This document shows positions 41,461 to 50,559 of a DNA stretch of 64,000 bases, in pieces (positions within the stretch are counted from its first letter, which is position 1; every line of letters begins with the position of its first letter). The notes under the pieces are model-generated. The model did no database searches and was not told where the DNA came from. It saw only the letters and a list, made by a program, of their open reading frames with translations. The position numbers and the translations under genes were made by a program. This stretch comes from Microbulbifer sp. ALW1 (GTDB taxonomy: Bacteria; Pseudomonadota; Gammaproteobacteria; Pseudomonadales; Cellvibrionaceae): positions 4,193,501 through 4,257,500 of the forward strand of contig NZ_CP047569.1 in the NCBI RefSeq assembly GCF_009903625.1, read 5' to 3'.

Positions 41461-43551
41461 ATGAAAAAACTGCTTTTACCCTTGGCAATTGCCGGCGCCA
41501 TTGCTGGTACCACAATGACCGGCTGCTCCAAGTCAGAGGCCCCCAAGGCCGAGGCTGCCCAGGCCACTCAGGCCGCTGCAGAAGCAAGCGCCCCCCAGGT
41601 TGCCACTCTTGGCTCCGGTATTGATCTCAGTGCCATGGATACCAGTGTGCGTCCGCAGGACGACTTCTACTCCTACGTTAACGGCAACTGGATGAAGACC
41701 ACCGAGATTCCGGCGGACAAATCCCGCTGGGGCGGTTTCAGTATCCTGCGCGACAAAGCGACCGAAGAAGTAAAAGCGCTGATCATGGAAGCCGGTGAGC
41801 ACGCCAACAGCGCCGGCGCCAAGCAGATCGGCGATCTGTACAACAGCTACATGAATGAATCGCTGATCGAGAAAAAAGGCATGTCCGCGATCTCTGGTGA
41901 GCTGGCCAAGGTCGATGCCATCAAAACCCAGAAAGACCTGACCGACTTCTTCGCCTATGCGGATACCGTGGGTTACACCACCCCCTTCGGAGCTGGTATC
42001 AACCAGGACCTGAAGGATGTCGAAAACTACATTACCTTCATCTGGCAGGCGGGCCTCGGCTTACCGGACCGCGACTACTACTTCGATGAATCTGAAAAAG
42101 GCCAGAAACTGCAACAGGCCTACCGCGAATACCTGGTGAAAATGCAGCAGATCGCCGGTTTGGATAATGCGGAGCAGAATGCCGAAAGCATCTACCAGCT
42201 CGAAAAGAGCCTGGCAGAACACCACCGCACTCGCGTGGAAAACCGCGATCCGGACAAGTACTACAACAAGAAGTCTGTCGCCGAACTGAAAGCACTGATG
42301 CCGGCAGTGGACTGGGACAGCTACCTGCAGAAAGCACATCTGGAAAACGCCGAAAACTTCCTGGTTGGCCAGCCGGAGTACCTCCAGGCCGCCAACAAAA
42401 TCATCGCCGATACCGATCTGGCGATCTGGAAGCGCTACCTGAAGCTCAAGGTCCTGTCTGCTGCAGCGCCTTACATGCATAGCGAAATCGCCCAGACCGA
42501 CTTCGATTTTTACAGTACGACCGTTCGCGGCGTGAAGGAAATGGAACCCCGTTGGAAGCGCGCGGTGCAGTTTGTTAACGGCTCAGTGGGCGAACTGGTA
42601 GGCCAGCGCTACGTGGAAAAGTACTTCCCGCCAGAAGCCAAAGCGCGCATGGTCAAGCTTGTGGATAACCTCAAGGCTGCCTATAAGGAGTCCATTGAGT
42701 CCCTGACCTGGATGAGTGAAGACACCAAAAAAGAGGCCCTGACTAAACTGGACAACTTCACCACCAAAATTGGCTATCCGGACAAGTGGCGTGACTACAG
42801 CGCCCTGCAGGTAAACGCGGATGACCTCGTAGGCAATGCCATTGCTGCAACCCTGTTCGAAACGCTGCACGAGCGCGACCAACTGGGCAAACCGCTGGAC
42901 CGCGGCGCCTGGCACATGAGCCCGCAGACAGTAAACGCCTACTACAACCCTCCGATGAACGAAATCGTGTTCCCCGCGGCTATCCTGCAGCCACCGTTCT
43001 TCGATATGCACGCGGACGATGCGGTGAACTACGGCGGTATCGGTGGCGTGATCGGCCACGAAATCGGTCACGGCTTCGACGACAAGGGCAGTAAGTTCGA
43101 CGGCAAGGGCTACCTGAACAACTGGTGGACCGATTCCGACCGCAGCAACTTCGAAGGCCTCACCGGCAAGCTGGTTGCCCAGTACAACGGCTTTGAGCCA
43201 CTGGAAGGGGAACACGTAAACGGCGAGCTGACCCTGGGCGAGAACATCGGCGACCTGTCCGGTCTCGGTATCGCCTACAAGGCCTATAAAATGTCCCTGA
43301 ACGGCAAAGCAGCAGCTGAGATCGACGGCTTTACTGGCGACCAGCGTGTGTTCATGGGTTGGGCACAGGTATGGCGCAGCAAAATGCGCGATGAAGCCCT
43401 GAGCGAACGTCTGAAGACCGACCCGCACTCCCCGGCGGAATACCGCGTCCAGGGCATTCTGCCGAATCTGGAGGCCTTCTACTCGGCATTTGACGTCAAG
43501 GAAGGCGACGGCATGTACCTGCCGGAAGAGGAGCGTGTGGTGATCTGGTAA
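41461..43551 (+). CDS. M13-family zinc metallopeptidase lipoprotein (PepO/neprilysin-like)
   Basis: The 696-residue product has lipobox 'MTGC' and the M13 signatures: 'HEIGHGFDD' (zinc His pair and catalytic Glu, about residue 531) and 'ENIGDLSG' (third ligand Glu). A long helical N-terminal domain is typical of the family. It probably degrades small peptides in the periplasm or outer membrane. The ATG at 41461 follows AAGG and begins the signal peptide; an upstream in-frame ATG at 41359 would add 34 residues. A terminator follows at 43590-43613. Confidence 0.92.
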   Translation: MKKLLLPLAIAGAIAGTTMTGCSKSEAPKAEAAQATQAAAEASAPQVATLGSGIDLSAMDTSVRPQDDFYSYVNGNWMKTTEIPADKSRWGGFSILRDKATEEVKALIMEAGEHANSAGAKQIGDLYNSYMNESLIEKKGMSAISGELAKVDAIKTQKDLTDFFAYADTVGYTTPFGAGINQDLKDVENYITFIWQAGLGLPDRDYYFDESEKGQKLQQAYREYLVKMQQIAGLDNAEQNAESIYQLEKSLAEHHRTRVENRDPDKYYNKKSVAELKALMPAVDWDSYLQKAHLENAENFLVGQPEYLQAANKIIADTDLAIWKRYLKLKVLSAAAPYMHSEIAQTDFDFYSTTVRGVKEMEPRWKRAVQFVNGSVGELVGQRYVEKYFPPEAKARMVKLVDNLKAAYKESIESLTWMSEDTKKEALTKLDNFTTKIGYPDKWRDYSALQVNADDLVGNAIAATLFETLHERDQLGKPLDRGAWHMSPQTVNAYYNPPMNEIVFPAAILQPPFFDMHADDAVNYGGIGGVIGHEIGHGFDDKGSKFDGKGYLNNWWTDSDRSNFEGLTGKLVAQYNGFEPLEGEHVNGELTLGENIGDLSGLGIAYKAYKMSLNGKAAAEIDGFTGDQRVFMGWAQVWRSKMRDEALSERLKTDPHSPAEYRVQGILPNLEAFYSAFDVKEGDGMYLPEEERVVIW

Positions 43552-43589
43552 AAAACGACCAGGTTATCCATCCGATTCCTCGATCAAAC

Positions 43590-43613
43590 AGCCCCGCACT
43601 GCGGGGCTTTTTT
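43590..43613 (+). terminator. Terminator of the M13 peptidase
   Basis: The stem AGCCCCGC / GCGGGGCT with ACT loop is followed by TTTTTT. Confidence 0.85.
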
Positions 43614-43684
43614 ATGCCCGGGATCGTGCCCATCGCCAGCGGAATGGCATACCATAACTGGCAAAGGAATTTGCGGAGACCATC

Positions 43685-45571
43685 ATGGCCCACAAAAATC
43701 AATTTCAGCTGCTTGGCAGCCGTCGTTTCCTGCCTTTTTTCTGCACCCAGTCGCTGGGGGCTTTTAACGACAACGTGTTCAAGAATGCGCTGATCGTGAT
43801 GATCGCCTTCCGCCTGGCCACCGACGAGGCGAATTTCCTGATCAACCTGGCTGCCGGGTTATTCATCCTGCCGTTTTTCCTGTTTTCTGCCACCGCCGGC
43901 CAGCTCGCGGACAAGATCGACAAAAGTGTGCTGATCCGGCGGATCAAGCTGGCAGAAATCGGCATAGTACTGTTTGGAATTGGTGCGCTGTATAGCGGGA
44001 ACAATTACCTCTGCCTGCTGGTACTTTTCCTGCTCGGCGCCCAGTCAACGTTTTTTGGCCCGGTAAAGTACGCCATCCTGCCCCAGCACCTACAGAAGAC
44101 GGAGCTGGTCGGCGGTAATGCGCTGGTGGAAATGGGCACCTTCGTCTCCATCCTCACCGGCACCATTGTCGGCGGTCTGCTGGCAGGCTTTACCGGCGAA
44201 GGTGAGACCGGCCTGCTGTGGGTATCTGCCGTCATGCTGACGACAGCCATTGCAGGTTACCTGGTCTGCCGAGCCATCCCCAGGGCAGCACCGCCCGCGC
44301 CGGATTTGAAAATCAATTACAACCCGATCACCCAGACCGGCCGCATTCTCAAACAGGCCGCCAAAACCCCATCGGTGTTTTACGCAATTATCGGGATTTC
44401 CTGGTTCTGGCTGCTGGGCGCCGCCTACCTGACGCAGATCCCCAGCCTGACCCGCAATGTACTGGGCGGCAGTGAATCGCTGGTAACCCTGCTGCTATGC
44501 TGTTTTACCATCGGCGTCGCAATCGGCTCTCTTCTGTGCGGGCGCCTTTCTGGCGGGCGAGTTGAGCTGGGACTGGTGCCCATTGGTGCGGCAGGCCTGA
44601 CGCTTGCAGGTATTCTGCTCGCCTCCACTACCGGCAACTATCAACCAGCAGCAGAAGCCACTATTGCCGCCTTCTGGAGCAATAACGGCGCCCTTGGAAT
44701 CCTCTGCAACCTGACCCTGATCGGCATCTTCGGTGGCTTCTTTATTGTGCCGCTTTATTCCATGATGCAGGAACGTTCTGAGGCCAGCATTCGCGCCCGT
44801 ATCATTGCGGTCAACAATGTTCTCAATGCCTTGTTTATGGTGGTGGCCGCCGTCATGGGCATTGTTTTCCTGAACCTGCTGGGCGCGAGTATTCCGCAAT
44901 TTTTCCTGATCATTGCACTGATGAACGCTGCGGTAGCGATCTTTGTGTTTACCAAGGTGCCGGAATTTGCCATGCGCCTGCTGATCTGGCTGCTGTCTCA
45001 CACCATGTACCGGGTGAAACATGAAGGACTCGAACGCATCCCCACGGAAGGTGCGGCGATCATTGCCTGTAACCACGTAAGTTATGTGGATGCGCTGCTA
45101 CTTGCCGGCGCGGTACGCCGCCCTATCCGGTTTATCATGTACAAACCCATCTATCAGATTCCGGTGTTGCACTTTATCTTCAAGACCAGCCGCGCCATTC
45201 CTATCTGCTCCAGGCAGCAGGATCCCGAAGGCTACGCGCAGGCCTTTGCGGAGATTGAACAGGGGCTCAAAGACGGCGACCTACTGTGTATATTCCCGGA
45301 AGGACAATTGACCAAAGACGGGGAATTGCAGCCGTTCAAGGCCGGCATCGAGAAAATCCTGCAACGCACGCCGGTACCGGTGATTCCCATGGCGCTGCGC
45401 GGTCTCTGGGGCAGTTTTTTCAGTCACAAGGATGGCAATGCCTTCAGTACCCTGCCCCGGCGCTTCTGGTCTCGGGTCAGCGTAGTCGCGGGAAATCCAC
45501 TGGCCGCGACCGACGTAAAAGCGGAAGCGCTGCAGGAAACCGTGTTGGATCTCCGCGGTCAGCACCGCTAA
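43685..45571 (+). CDS. MFS transporter-acyltransferase fusion (LplT-PlsC type)
   Basis: The 628-residue product has an N-terminal MFS transporter (about 1-415, about 12 helices; 'FFCTQSLGAFNDNVFKNAL' is the LplT-like opening). A C-terminal PlsC glycerolipid acyltransferase (about 430-610) has the catalytic HxxxxD motif in 'NHVSYVD' and the 'FPEGQLTKDG' loop. E. coli LplT flips lysophospholipids inward and Aas re-acylates them; here the transport and acyltransferase functions are fused. Unlike three-domain LplT-Aas fusions there is no AMP-binding acyl-ACP synthetase domain, so an acyl donor must be made elsewhere. Confidence 0.92.
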   Translation: MAHKNQFQLLGSRRFLPFFCTQSLGAFNDNVFKNALIVMIAFRLATDEANFLINLAAGLFILPFFLFSATAGQLADKIDKSVLIRRIKLAEIGIVLFGIGALYSGNNYLCLLVLFLLGAQSTFFGPVKYAILPQHLQKTELVGGNALVEMGTFVSILTGTIVGGLLAGFTGEGETGLLWVSAVMLTTAIAGYLVCRAIPRAAPPAPDLKINYNPITQTGRILKQAAKTPSVFYAIIGISWFWLLGAAYLTQIPSLTRNVLGGSESLVTLLLCCFTIGVAIGSLLCGRLSGGRVELGLVPIGAAGLTLAGILLASTTGNYQPAAEATIAAFWSNNGALGILCNLTLIGIFGGFFIVPLYSMMQERSEASIRARIIAVNNVLNALFMVVAAVMGIVFLNLLGASIPQFFLIIALMNAAVAIFVFTKVPEFAMRLLIWLLSHTMYRVKHEGLERIPTEGAAIIACNHVSYVDALLLAGAVRRPIRFIMYKPIYQIPVLHFIFKTSRAIPICSRQQDPEGYAQAFAEIEQGLKDGDLLCIFPEGQLTKDGELQPFKAGIEKILQRTPVPVIPMALRGLWGSFFSHKDGNAFSTLPRRFWSRVSVVAGNPLAATDVKAEALQETVLDLRGQHR

Positions 45572-45605
45572 TAGATCATTGAATTGACGGATTTATTGCA
45601 CAAAC

Positions 45606-45637
45606 AAAAACGCCGCGAAGAATATCGCGGCGTTTTT
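45606..45637. terminator. Bidirectional terminator between the MFS-PlsC gene and tpx
   Basis: The perfect stem AAAAACGCCGCGA / TCGCGGCGTTTTT closes an AGAATA loop. It serves both convergent genes. Confidence 0.87.
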
Positions 45638-45666
45638 CATTCGGGCAATCGCTGGCGTCAATTCAA

Positions 45667-46161
45667 TTAAAGAGCGCCCATTGCCCCTTCGTAACTCGGC
45701 TCATCCGCGGTTTCCGCCACCTGCTCGGTGTAAACCACTTTGCCGTCCTCGCCAATCACCACAACCGCGCGGGACAGCAGGCCTTTGAGCGGGCCGGTTT
45801 CAAACGCCACACCGTAATCGTCACCGAAGCTCGCACGGAACGCGGAGCCCAGCTTTACATTGTCGATACCCTCGGCACCGCAAAAACGGGTCATGGCAAA
45901 CGGCAAATCTGCCGACACGCATACCACCACGGTGTTCTCCAGGGACGCCACTTTCTCATTGAATGTGCGCACAGAGGTAGCACAGGTTGGGGTATCCACG
46001 GACGGGAAAATGTTCAGTACCACGCGCTTGCCGGCCAGATCAGACAGCGTCAGCTCAGACAGGTCGCCCTGAACCAGAGTGAATGCCGGTGCCGCGCTAC
46101 CCACTGCAGGCAGCTCACCCACGGTGGTAATCGGATTTCCTTTCAAAGTGATGTTGGCCAT
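45667..46161 (-). CDS. tpx: Thiol peroxidase
   Basis: The 164-residue product matches Tpx: peroxidatic Cys in 'DTPTCATSVRTFN', resolving Cys in 'RFCGAEG', and the opening 'MANITLKGNPITTVG'. It reduces H2O2 and alkyl hydroperoxides with electrons from thioredoxin, in cytoplasm or periplasm. AAGG lies 8 nt before the ATG. It is a separate gene from the rpiB-family gene; that gene's terminator (46263-46287) lies between them. Confidence 0.95.
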   Translation of the reverse strand: MANITLKGNPITTVGELPAVGSAAPAFTLVQGDLSELTLSDLAGKRVVLNIFPSVDTPTCATSVRTFNEKVASLENTVVVCVSADLPFAMTRFCGAEGIDNVKLGSAFRASFGDDYGVAFETGPLKGLLSRAVVVIGEDGKVVYTEQVAETADEPSYEGAMGAL

Positions 46162-46262
46162 TTCGTCATCCTTACTTTTGCGTGATTAAAGTCCCGGCAG
46201 AATGCCGGCGGGGTTGGGCAAAGTCAATGAGCCCCGCGGTAACCCCCTGGGGTATCACAGAC

Positions 46263-46287
46263 AAAAAAAAGGCCCCGCAGGGCCTTT
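46263..46287 (-). terminator. Terminator of the RpiB-family gene
   Basis: The minus strand forms an AAAGGCCC / GGGGCCTTT-type stem followed by eight T. It begins 12 bp after the stop. Confidence 0.8.
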
Positions 46288-46299
46288 CGGTCACGCTGA

Positions 46300-46938
46300 T
46301 CAGGCGTCCAGTACGCCACGTACAAACTCGGCAATCTCTGGCACCTGGCAGTACTCGAAGAAGCAAGCCTGGAAACGCTCACCGGATACCGCGGTTTTTA
46401 CCAGTTCCGGATCCAGCGCTTTCAGCGCTTCGAGGTAGTCTTTGGCAACCGCTTCCTTGACCTGAGTCAGGATACCGGCGTTGCGCACCTGGGACTCTTT
46501 ACGCTCCGGTGGGTAGCCTTGGCCTTTCACTCCGGTGAAGGCTTTCTCGAACATATAGCGAATGTTCAGCTCGGCACCCCAGCCAAAGCCTTTGGCAAAG
46601 GGAATCGCCAGGGCATTGCCATTGTTGATCTGGGCGAACAGGAAGGCATCGGCCGGATCGATACAGTAGCCACAGAAAACACCCGGGTAGGCATTCAGCG
46701 ACATCAGCGCGCCCTGGCCAGTACCGCAGCCGCTCACCACAAAATCCACCGCCTTGGAATTCAGCAGCAGGCTGCCCATGATGCCGAGGTGGATGTAGGT
46801 CAGGTAATGGTCATTGTCATCGCACATACCGGTGTTGAACACTTCGTGGCCCAGGTCGCCGGCTACGTCCTGTAGTTCTTTCAGCACTACGGCATTTTTT
46901 GAGGCCTGGCTGAATTCATTCATCAGTGCGATTTTCAT
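46300..46938 (-). CDS. RpiB/LacA/LacB-family sugar-phosphate isomerase
   Basis: The 212-residue product begins 'MKIALMNEFSQASKNAVVL' and contains 'DFVVSGCGTGQGALMSLNAY', the RpiB-family active-site loop with the conserved Cys. Classical RpiB has about 150 residues; this belongs to a longer subgroup often seen near sugar-acid catabolism genes. It probably interconverts an aldose- and ketose-phosphate, but the substrate is uncertain. The ATG at 46938 has AAGGAG 8 nt upstream; a frame start at 46989 is upstream of that RBS. A terminator follows at 46263-46287. Confidence 0.88.
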   Translation of the reverse strand: MKIALMNEFSQASKNAVVLKELQDVAGDLGHEVFNTGMCDDNDHYLTYIHLGIMGSLLLNSKAVDFVVSGCGTGQGALMSLNAYPGVFCGYCIDPADAFLFAQINNGNALAIPFAKGFGWGAELNIRYMFEKAFTGVKGQGYPPERKESQVRNAGILTQVKEAVAKDYLEALKALDPELVKTAVSGERFQACFFEYCQVPEIAEFVRGVLDA

Positions 46939-47180
46939 TCTCTGAGCTCCTTGGATTCGGTTCGAATTGGCCCCGGGCTTCCGATTCAATGAACGGATTT
47001 GCGCTCGGGCCGGCTACAAATTGGTCTGTCCGGGGATTATAAACGTTTGGCCAGCGAACTAAACCGGTCAGGCAGATTTTCCGGAAGTCTCAGTAGCCGA
47101 AATCGCGATCACTGGCCGGCTCTTTACCCGCTTCTTTTCTGCATTTTTACCCTTTCACCAAAATGGCACACCCGAAAAGC

Positions 47181-47207
47181 AAAAACCCCGCAAGCTGCGG
47201 GGTTTTT
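47181..47207. terminator. Terminator of the M28 peptidase
   Basis: The stem AAAAACCCCGC / GCGGGGTTTTT with AAGCT loop works on both strands; it serves the minus-strand gene whose stop lies 27 bp to the right. Confidence 0.85.
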
Positions 47208-47233
47208 GTTCTTAGTAGAAAAAGATTCCAAAA

Positions 47234-48652
47234 TCAGTGCTCTGTAGGCACCCGCCCGAAATCCCCTTCCATTTCCGCGGCCAGGAACGACATGACCACC
47301 CAGGCAGCCACATTCTGCTTGAGGTTCTTCGGGTCCACCTTGTCCAGCGTGTCATTGGGCGTGTGGTGGTAATCGAAATAGTCGGAGCCATCCTGGAAGA
47401 GTCCCATCGCCGGAACACCGCGCGCCACGAATACACTGCTGTCGGGGCCACCGTAGGACTTGTTGTTGCCGCGCTCGATGCCCAGTGGGGCCAGCAGTTG
47501 CATCATCTGGTCGGCAATCGCGAACTTGCTCTCGGGTATACGAGTATCGAAACGCCATACCTTACCGGCACCGAAATCGGACTCGGAAACCATGATGATC
47601 TTGTCCAGGTCATTTTCATGAGCTTCCACATACTGCTTGGCGCCGACCAGGCCGATTTCCTCGGCACCAAACAGCACCACGCGCAGGGTGCGGCGCGGGC
47701 GCTGTGGCAGCTCGGCGATCAGGCGTGCGGTTTCCATCACGATGGCCACTCCAGCACCGTCATCGAGGGCACCGGTACCTTCATCCCAGCTGTCGAGATG
47801 CGCACCGATCAACACCACTTCTTCCGGCTTTTCCCGGCCGACCACTTCACCGACTACGTTAAAAGACGGACCGTCGGCGAGCGGCTCATTGTGTACATTC
47901 AGCTTCACTTCTACCGGCTTGCCGCGCTTGAGCATGGCTTCCAGCAGATTGGCATCCGGCGCAGACAGCGCCAGCGCCGGTATCGGGTTTTCCACGCCAT
48001 CGACGGTCATCATGCCGGTGTGGGCAAAGCGGTCAGAGTCCGTGCCCACGGAGCGCAGCAACAGCGCCGCAGCACCCTTCTCTGCCGCAGCGCCCATACC
48101 TTTCCGGCGGCCGGCAGATGCAGGACCATAGCCTTCACCTGTACGCGCGCGCTCCATACGCTTGTTCACAAAAGCAATCTTGCCTTTAACCTTGCGCGCC
48201 GGGGCTTTGATCAAAGCTTCCACATCCGCGAACTCCACGATCTCGGCAGTGAGTCCACCTTCCGGCGTTGAAGCCCCATAACCGAGAGAAGTGACAACCA
48301 GCGGCTGCGGGAAAGGCGCGGTCACTTCCGCGTGGGCGTGGCCGCGAGCCCAGCGCTTCACGTCAATCTGTTCGGTATAAACTCGGTCAAAGCCCAGGTC
48401 TTTCATTTTTTGCTGCGCCCAGGCGACGGCACGCTCGTCCCCTTTGGTGCCGGCGCGGCGCGGGCCCACTTCTACAGTGAGTGATTCCACCAGGCTGTAG
48501 GCATCGGAAGATTCCAGTGCGCGGTCGCGCAACACTTCCGCGACGGAAAGGTCTTCCTGCTTGAGCGGCGCCGCCTGGGCGGTGACCGCCAACAGGGCCG
48601 CGGCAAAACCAGCGGTCATCTTCTTCAATGGTTTCAATACCTGGTGGGACAT
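47234..48652 (-). CDS. M28-family zinc aminopeptidase, exported
   Basis: The 472-residue product has a signal peptide (cleavage about 'AQAA'), a PA-like insertion (about 120-260) and an M28 peptidase domain (about 265-465). Zinc-site residues are seen in 'GAHLDSWDEGTGALDDGAG' (His, Asp), 'GAEEIGLVGA' (Glu pair), 'SESDFGA' (Asp) and 'DYHHTPNDT' (His). This is the carboxypeptidase Q/aminopeptidase layout. It probably trims peptides in the periplasm or outside the cell. GGAGAG lies 6 nt before the ATG. Confidence 0.92.
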   Translation of the reverse strand: MSHQVLKPLKKMTAGFAAALLAVTAQAAPLKQEDLSVAEVLRDRALESSDAYSLVESLTVEVGPRRAGTKGDERAVAWAQQKMKDLGFDRVYTEQIDVKRWARGHAHAEVTAPFPQPLVVTSLGYGASTPEGGLTAEIVEFADVEALIKAPARKVKGKIAFVNKRMERARTGEGYGPASAGRRKGMGAAAEKGAAALLLRSVGTDSDRFAHTGMMTVDGVENPIPALALSAPDANLLEAMLKRGKPVEVKLNVHNEPLADGPSFNVVGEVVGREKPEEVVLIGAHLDSWDEGTGALDDGAGVAIVMETARLIAELPQRPRRTLRVVLFGAEEIGLVGAKQYVEAHENDLDKIIMVSESDFGAGKVWRFDTRIPESKFAIADQMMQLLAPLGIERGNNKSYGGPDSSVFVARGVPAMGLFQDGSDYFDYHHTPNDTLDKVDPKNLKQNVAAWVVMSFLAAEMEGDFGRVPTEH

Positions 48653-48767
48653 TGGGCTCTCCAGTTACTACTTTTTGAAATTGTTTGGGTTATTGATTTG
48701 TTCAGGGATTCGTTCGCTGCCCGTGCCAACTAATTGGCCAAACGGGTCTTAATAGTCTTCGCGTTCT

Positions 48768-49106
48768 TTACTCTTCCGCTGGCAGTGCCAGCAGGCGTTC
48801 GCGCACATCGCGCAGGCGCTGCAGCCCGGTCTCGGAAAACAGATACGGCATTTTGCCGGTGTATTCCGCTTCTTCGATTTGCAGGCACTCGAGCCGCAAT
48901 TGCTCCAGGGGCGGGTCGTGGCGCACCGGGTAGCCCGTCAACACCCGCCATTCGTTATCGTCCGCCTGCCCGGCAATCACATCTTCCAGCCCCTGCTGGA
49001 ATTCTGCACGCTCCATCCGAAAGCGCGGGGTGCGCATGTGCATCAGCCCCCAGACAATCAGGGCAAATACCGCAAAGGAAACACACAGGGTAATGACGAT
49101 GGTCAT
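48768..49106 (-). CDS. Small single-pass membrane protein of unknown function
   Basis: The 112-residue product has one transmembrane helix (about 5-23) and a soluble part with 'ADDNEWRVLTGYPVRHDPPL' and 'GLQRLRDVRERLLAL'. The SD GGAGG lies within the end of the upstream TSUP gene, 8 nt before the ATG, so it is probably translated from the same mRNA. Function is unknown. Confidence 0.78.
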   Translation of the reverse strand: MTIVITLCVSFAVFALIVWGLMHMRTPRFRMERAEFQQGLEDVIAGQADDNEWRVLTGYPVRHDPPLEQLRLECLQIEEAEYTGKMPYLFSETGLQRLRDVRERLLALPAEE

Positions 49107-49109
49107 CCC

Positions 49110-49877
49110 TTAGACCTCCAGCAACAGCCTGATTGCCACCGCCAGGGTAGCGAGAATGATGACCGGCTTGACCAACCCGGCACCGCGGGCGATTACCAGG
49201 TTGGAGCCCAAGCGCGCACCGACAAACTGTGCCACAGACATACACAGTGCCAGCGCCCACAGCAGATGCCCGGCCATCATAAAAATCACCATGGACGTGG
49301 CGTTGGTTGCGAGCACCAGGGGTTTGGTATGTGCGGTCGCCTTGCGCATGTTGTACCCCAACAGGGCCGCAAATGCGAGGGCGTAAAAGGACCCCATGCC
49401 CGGCCCGAAGAAGCCACCGTAAAACCCGATACCGCCGCCGATCACCAGATTAAAGCAACCGTTACTCAGCCGCGGTACCGTGTCCACGTCCGAGATGCGC
49501 GGCGAAAAGGCAAAATAGAGTGCGATCGCAATCAGCAACACGGGCAGCAGCGTTTGCAGTAACTCGCCACCCAACAGGGAAACCGACCAGGTCCCCAGTG
49601 CCGACCCGGCAATAGCCGCCAAGAGGCCCGGCCACAGTGGTCGCAGGTCCAGATGCCCTTTCTGGAAAAAGTTGAGCGCCGACGACAGGGTGCCGAATAC
49701 GCTCTGGAATTTGTTGGTTCCCAGGGCATCCAGCGGGGGAATACCGGCCCACAAAAGGGCCGGCAACGTCAGCATGCCACCGGCGCCGGCAATGGAACTG
49801 ATGAAGCCTGCGGCAAACGCGACCGCAGACAGGATCAGGTAGAGCTGCGGACTGAGGTTACCGGCAATCTCCACCAT
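49110..49877 (-). CDS. TSUP (TauE/SafE)-family transporter
   Basis: The 255-residue product has about eight hydrophobic helices and the family signature: 'AAGFISSIAGAGGMLTLPAL' near the N-terminus, 'FQSVFGTLSSALNF' and 'GGIGFYGGFFGPGMGSF' in the second half. Members move sulfur-containing or organic anions such as sulfite, sulfoacetate or taurine; the substrate here is unknown. It sits 11 bp after the acyltransferase gene and 3 bp before the small membrane protein. Confidence 0.9.
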   Translation of the reverse strand: MVEIAGNLSPQLYLILSAVAFAAGFISSIAGAGGMLTLPALLWAGIPPLDALGTNKFQSVFGTLSSALNFFQKGHLDLRPLWPGLLAAIAGSALGTWSVSLLGGELLQTLLPVLLIAIALYFAFSPRISDVDTVPRLSNGCFNLVIGGGIGFYGGFFGPGMGSFYALAFAALLGYNMRKATAHTKPLVLATNATSMVIFMMAGHLLWALALCMSVAQFVGARLGSNLVIARGAGLVKPVIILATLAVAIRLLLEV

Positions 49878-49888
49878 AATCCCAGCCG

Positions 49889-50515
49889 TCAGGCCGCGTC
49901 GACAAAGTCGGTTTGGTTTTCCGGGTTGCGCCCACGGTACTTGCTGAAGCGCTTCTGAATTTCGTGCATGTCGGCTTCCAGGTTACCGGTGGGGCGGTAG
50001 AGGGAGTCGATACAAATACGCTTGGTCGGGAAATCCCAGGCTACCAGCAGGATTGGCACATCCGACGCCTGGGCGATACGCAGAAAACCGTTTTTCCATT
50101 TACTGGCTTTTTTGCGGGTACCTTCCGGAGTGATGGCCACCCACATTTTTTCATTCTGGCGGAACTGGCTGGCAACCTGCTTAGCCATGCCGCCGGCCGC
50201 GGAGCGATCCGTTGGTATACCACCGAGCCACATGAACAGGCCCTTGAACGGGAAGAAGAAGGCTTCTTTTTTCATCAGCCAGGAGGCCTTGAGGCGCAGT
50301 GCCATGATAAATGGCATCGCCACCACAAAATCCCAGTTGGAGGTATGCGGGGCCAGTGCCACCATCAATTTTTTCTCCGGCGGGAATTCGCCATCGAATC
50401 GCCAGCCGAGCATCTTCACAATCAGCAGACCAATGCCTTTGGTCAGCGCGTTTCCCCCGCGCGGCATTTCCTCGGGGAGCTGTGCGGGGATCGTCGTTTT
50501 TTTTACGGCTGTCAC
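49889..50515 (-). CDS. 1-acyl-glycerol-3-phosphate acyltransferase-family protein
   Basis: The 208-residue product contains the catalytic HxxxxD motif in 'APHTSNWDFVVAMP', 'GGIPTDRSAAGGMAKQ' and 'VAITPEGTRKKASKWKNGFL'. These are hallmarks of the PlsC/LPLAT superfamily, close to small stand-alone acyltransferases. The start is GTG, with a weak AAAGAG. It probably acylates a glycerolipid or related acceptor at the inner membrane; the acceptor is unknown. It is 44 bp downstream of prfC. Confidence 0.9.
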   Translation of the reverse strand: MTAVKKTTIPAQLPEEMPRGGNALTKGIGLLIVKMLGWRFDGEFPPEKKLMVALAPHTSNWDFVVAMPFIMALRLKASWLMKKEAFFFPFKGLFMWLGGIPTDRSAAGGMAKQVASQFRQNEKMWVAITPEGTRKKASKWKNGFLRIAQASDVPILLVAWDFPTKRICIDSLYRPTGNLEADMHEIQKRFSKYRGRNPENQTDFVDAA

Positions 50516-50559
50516 GATGAAATCTCTTTACTGATTACTGCAAGCAAATGCAAACGCTA

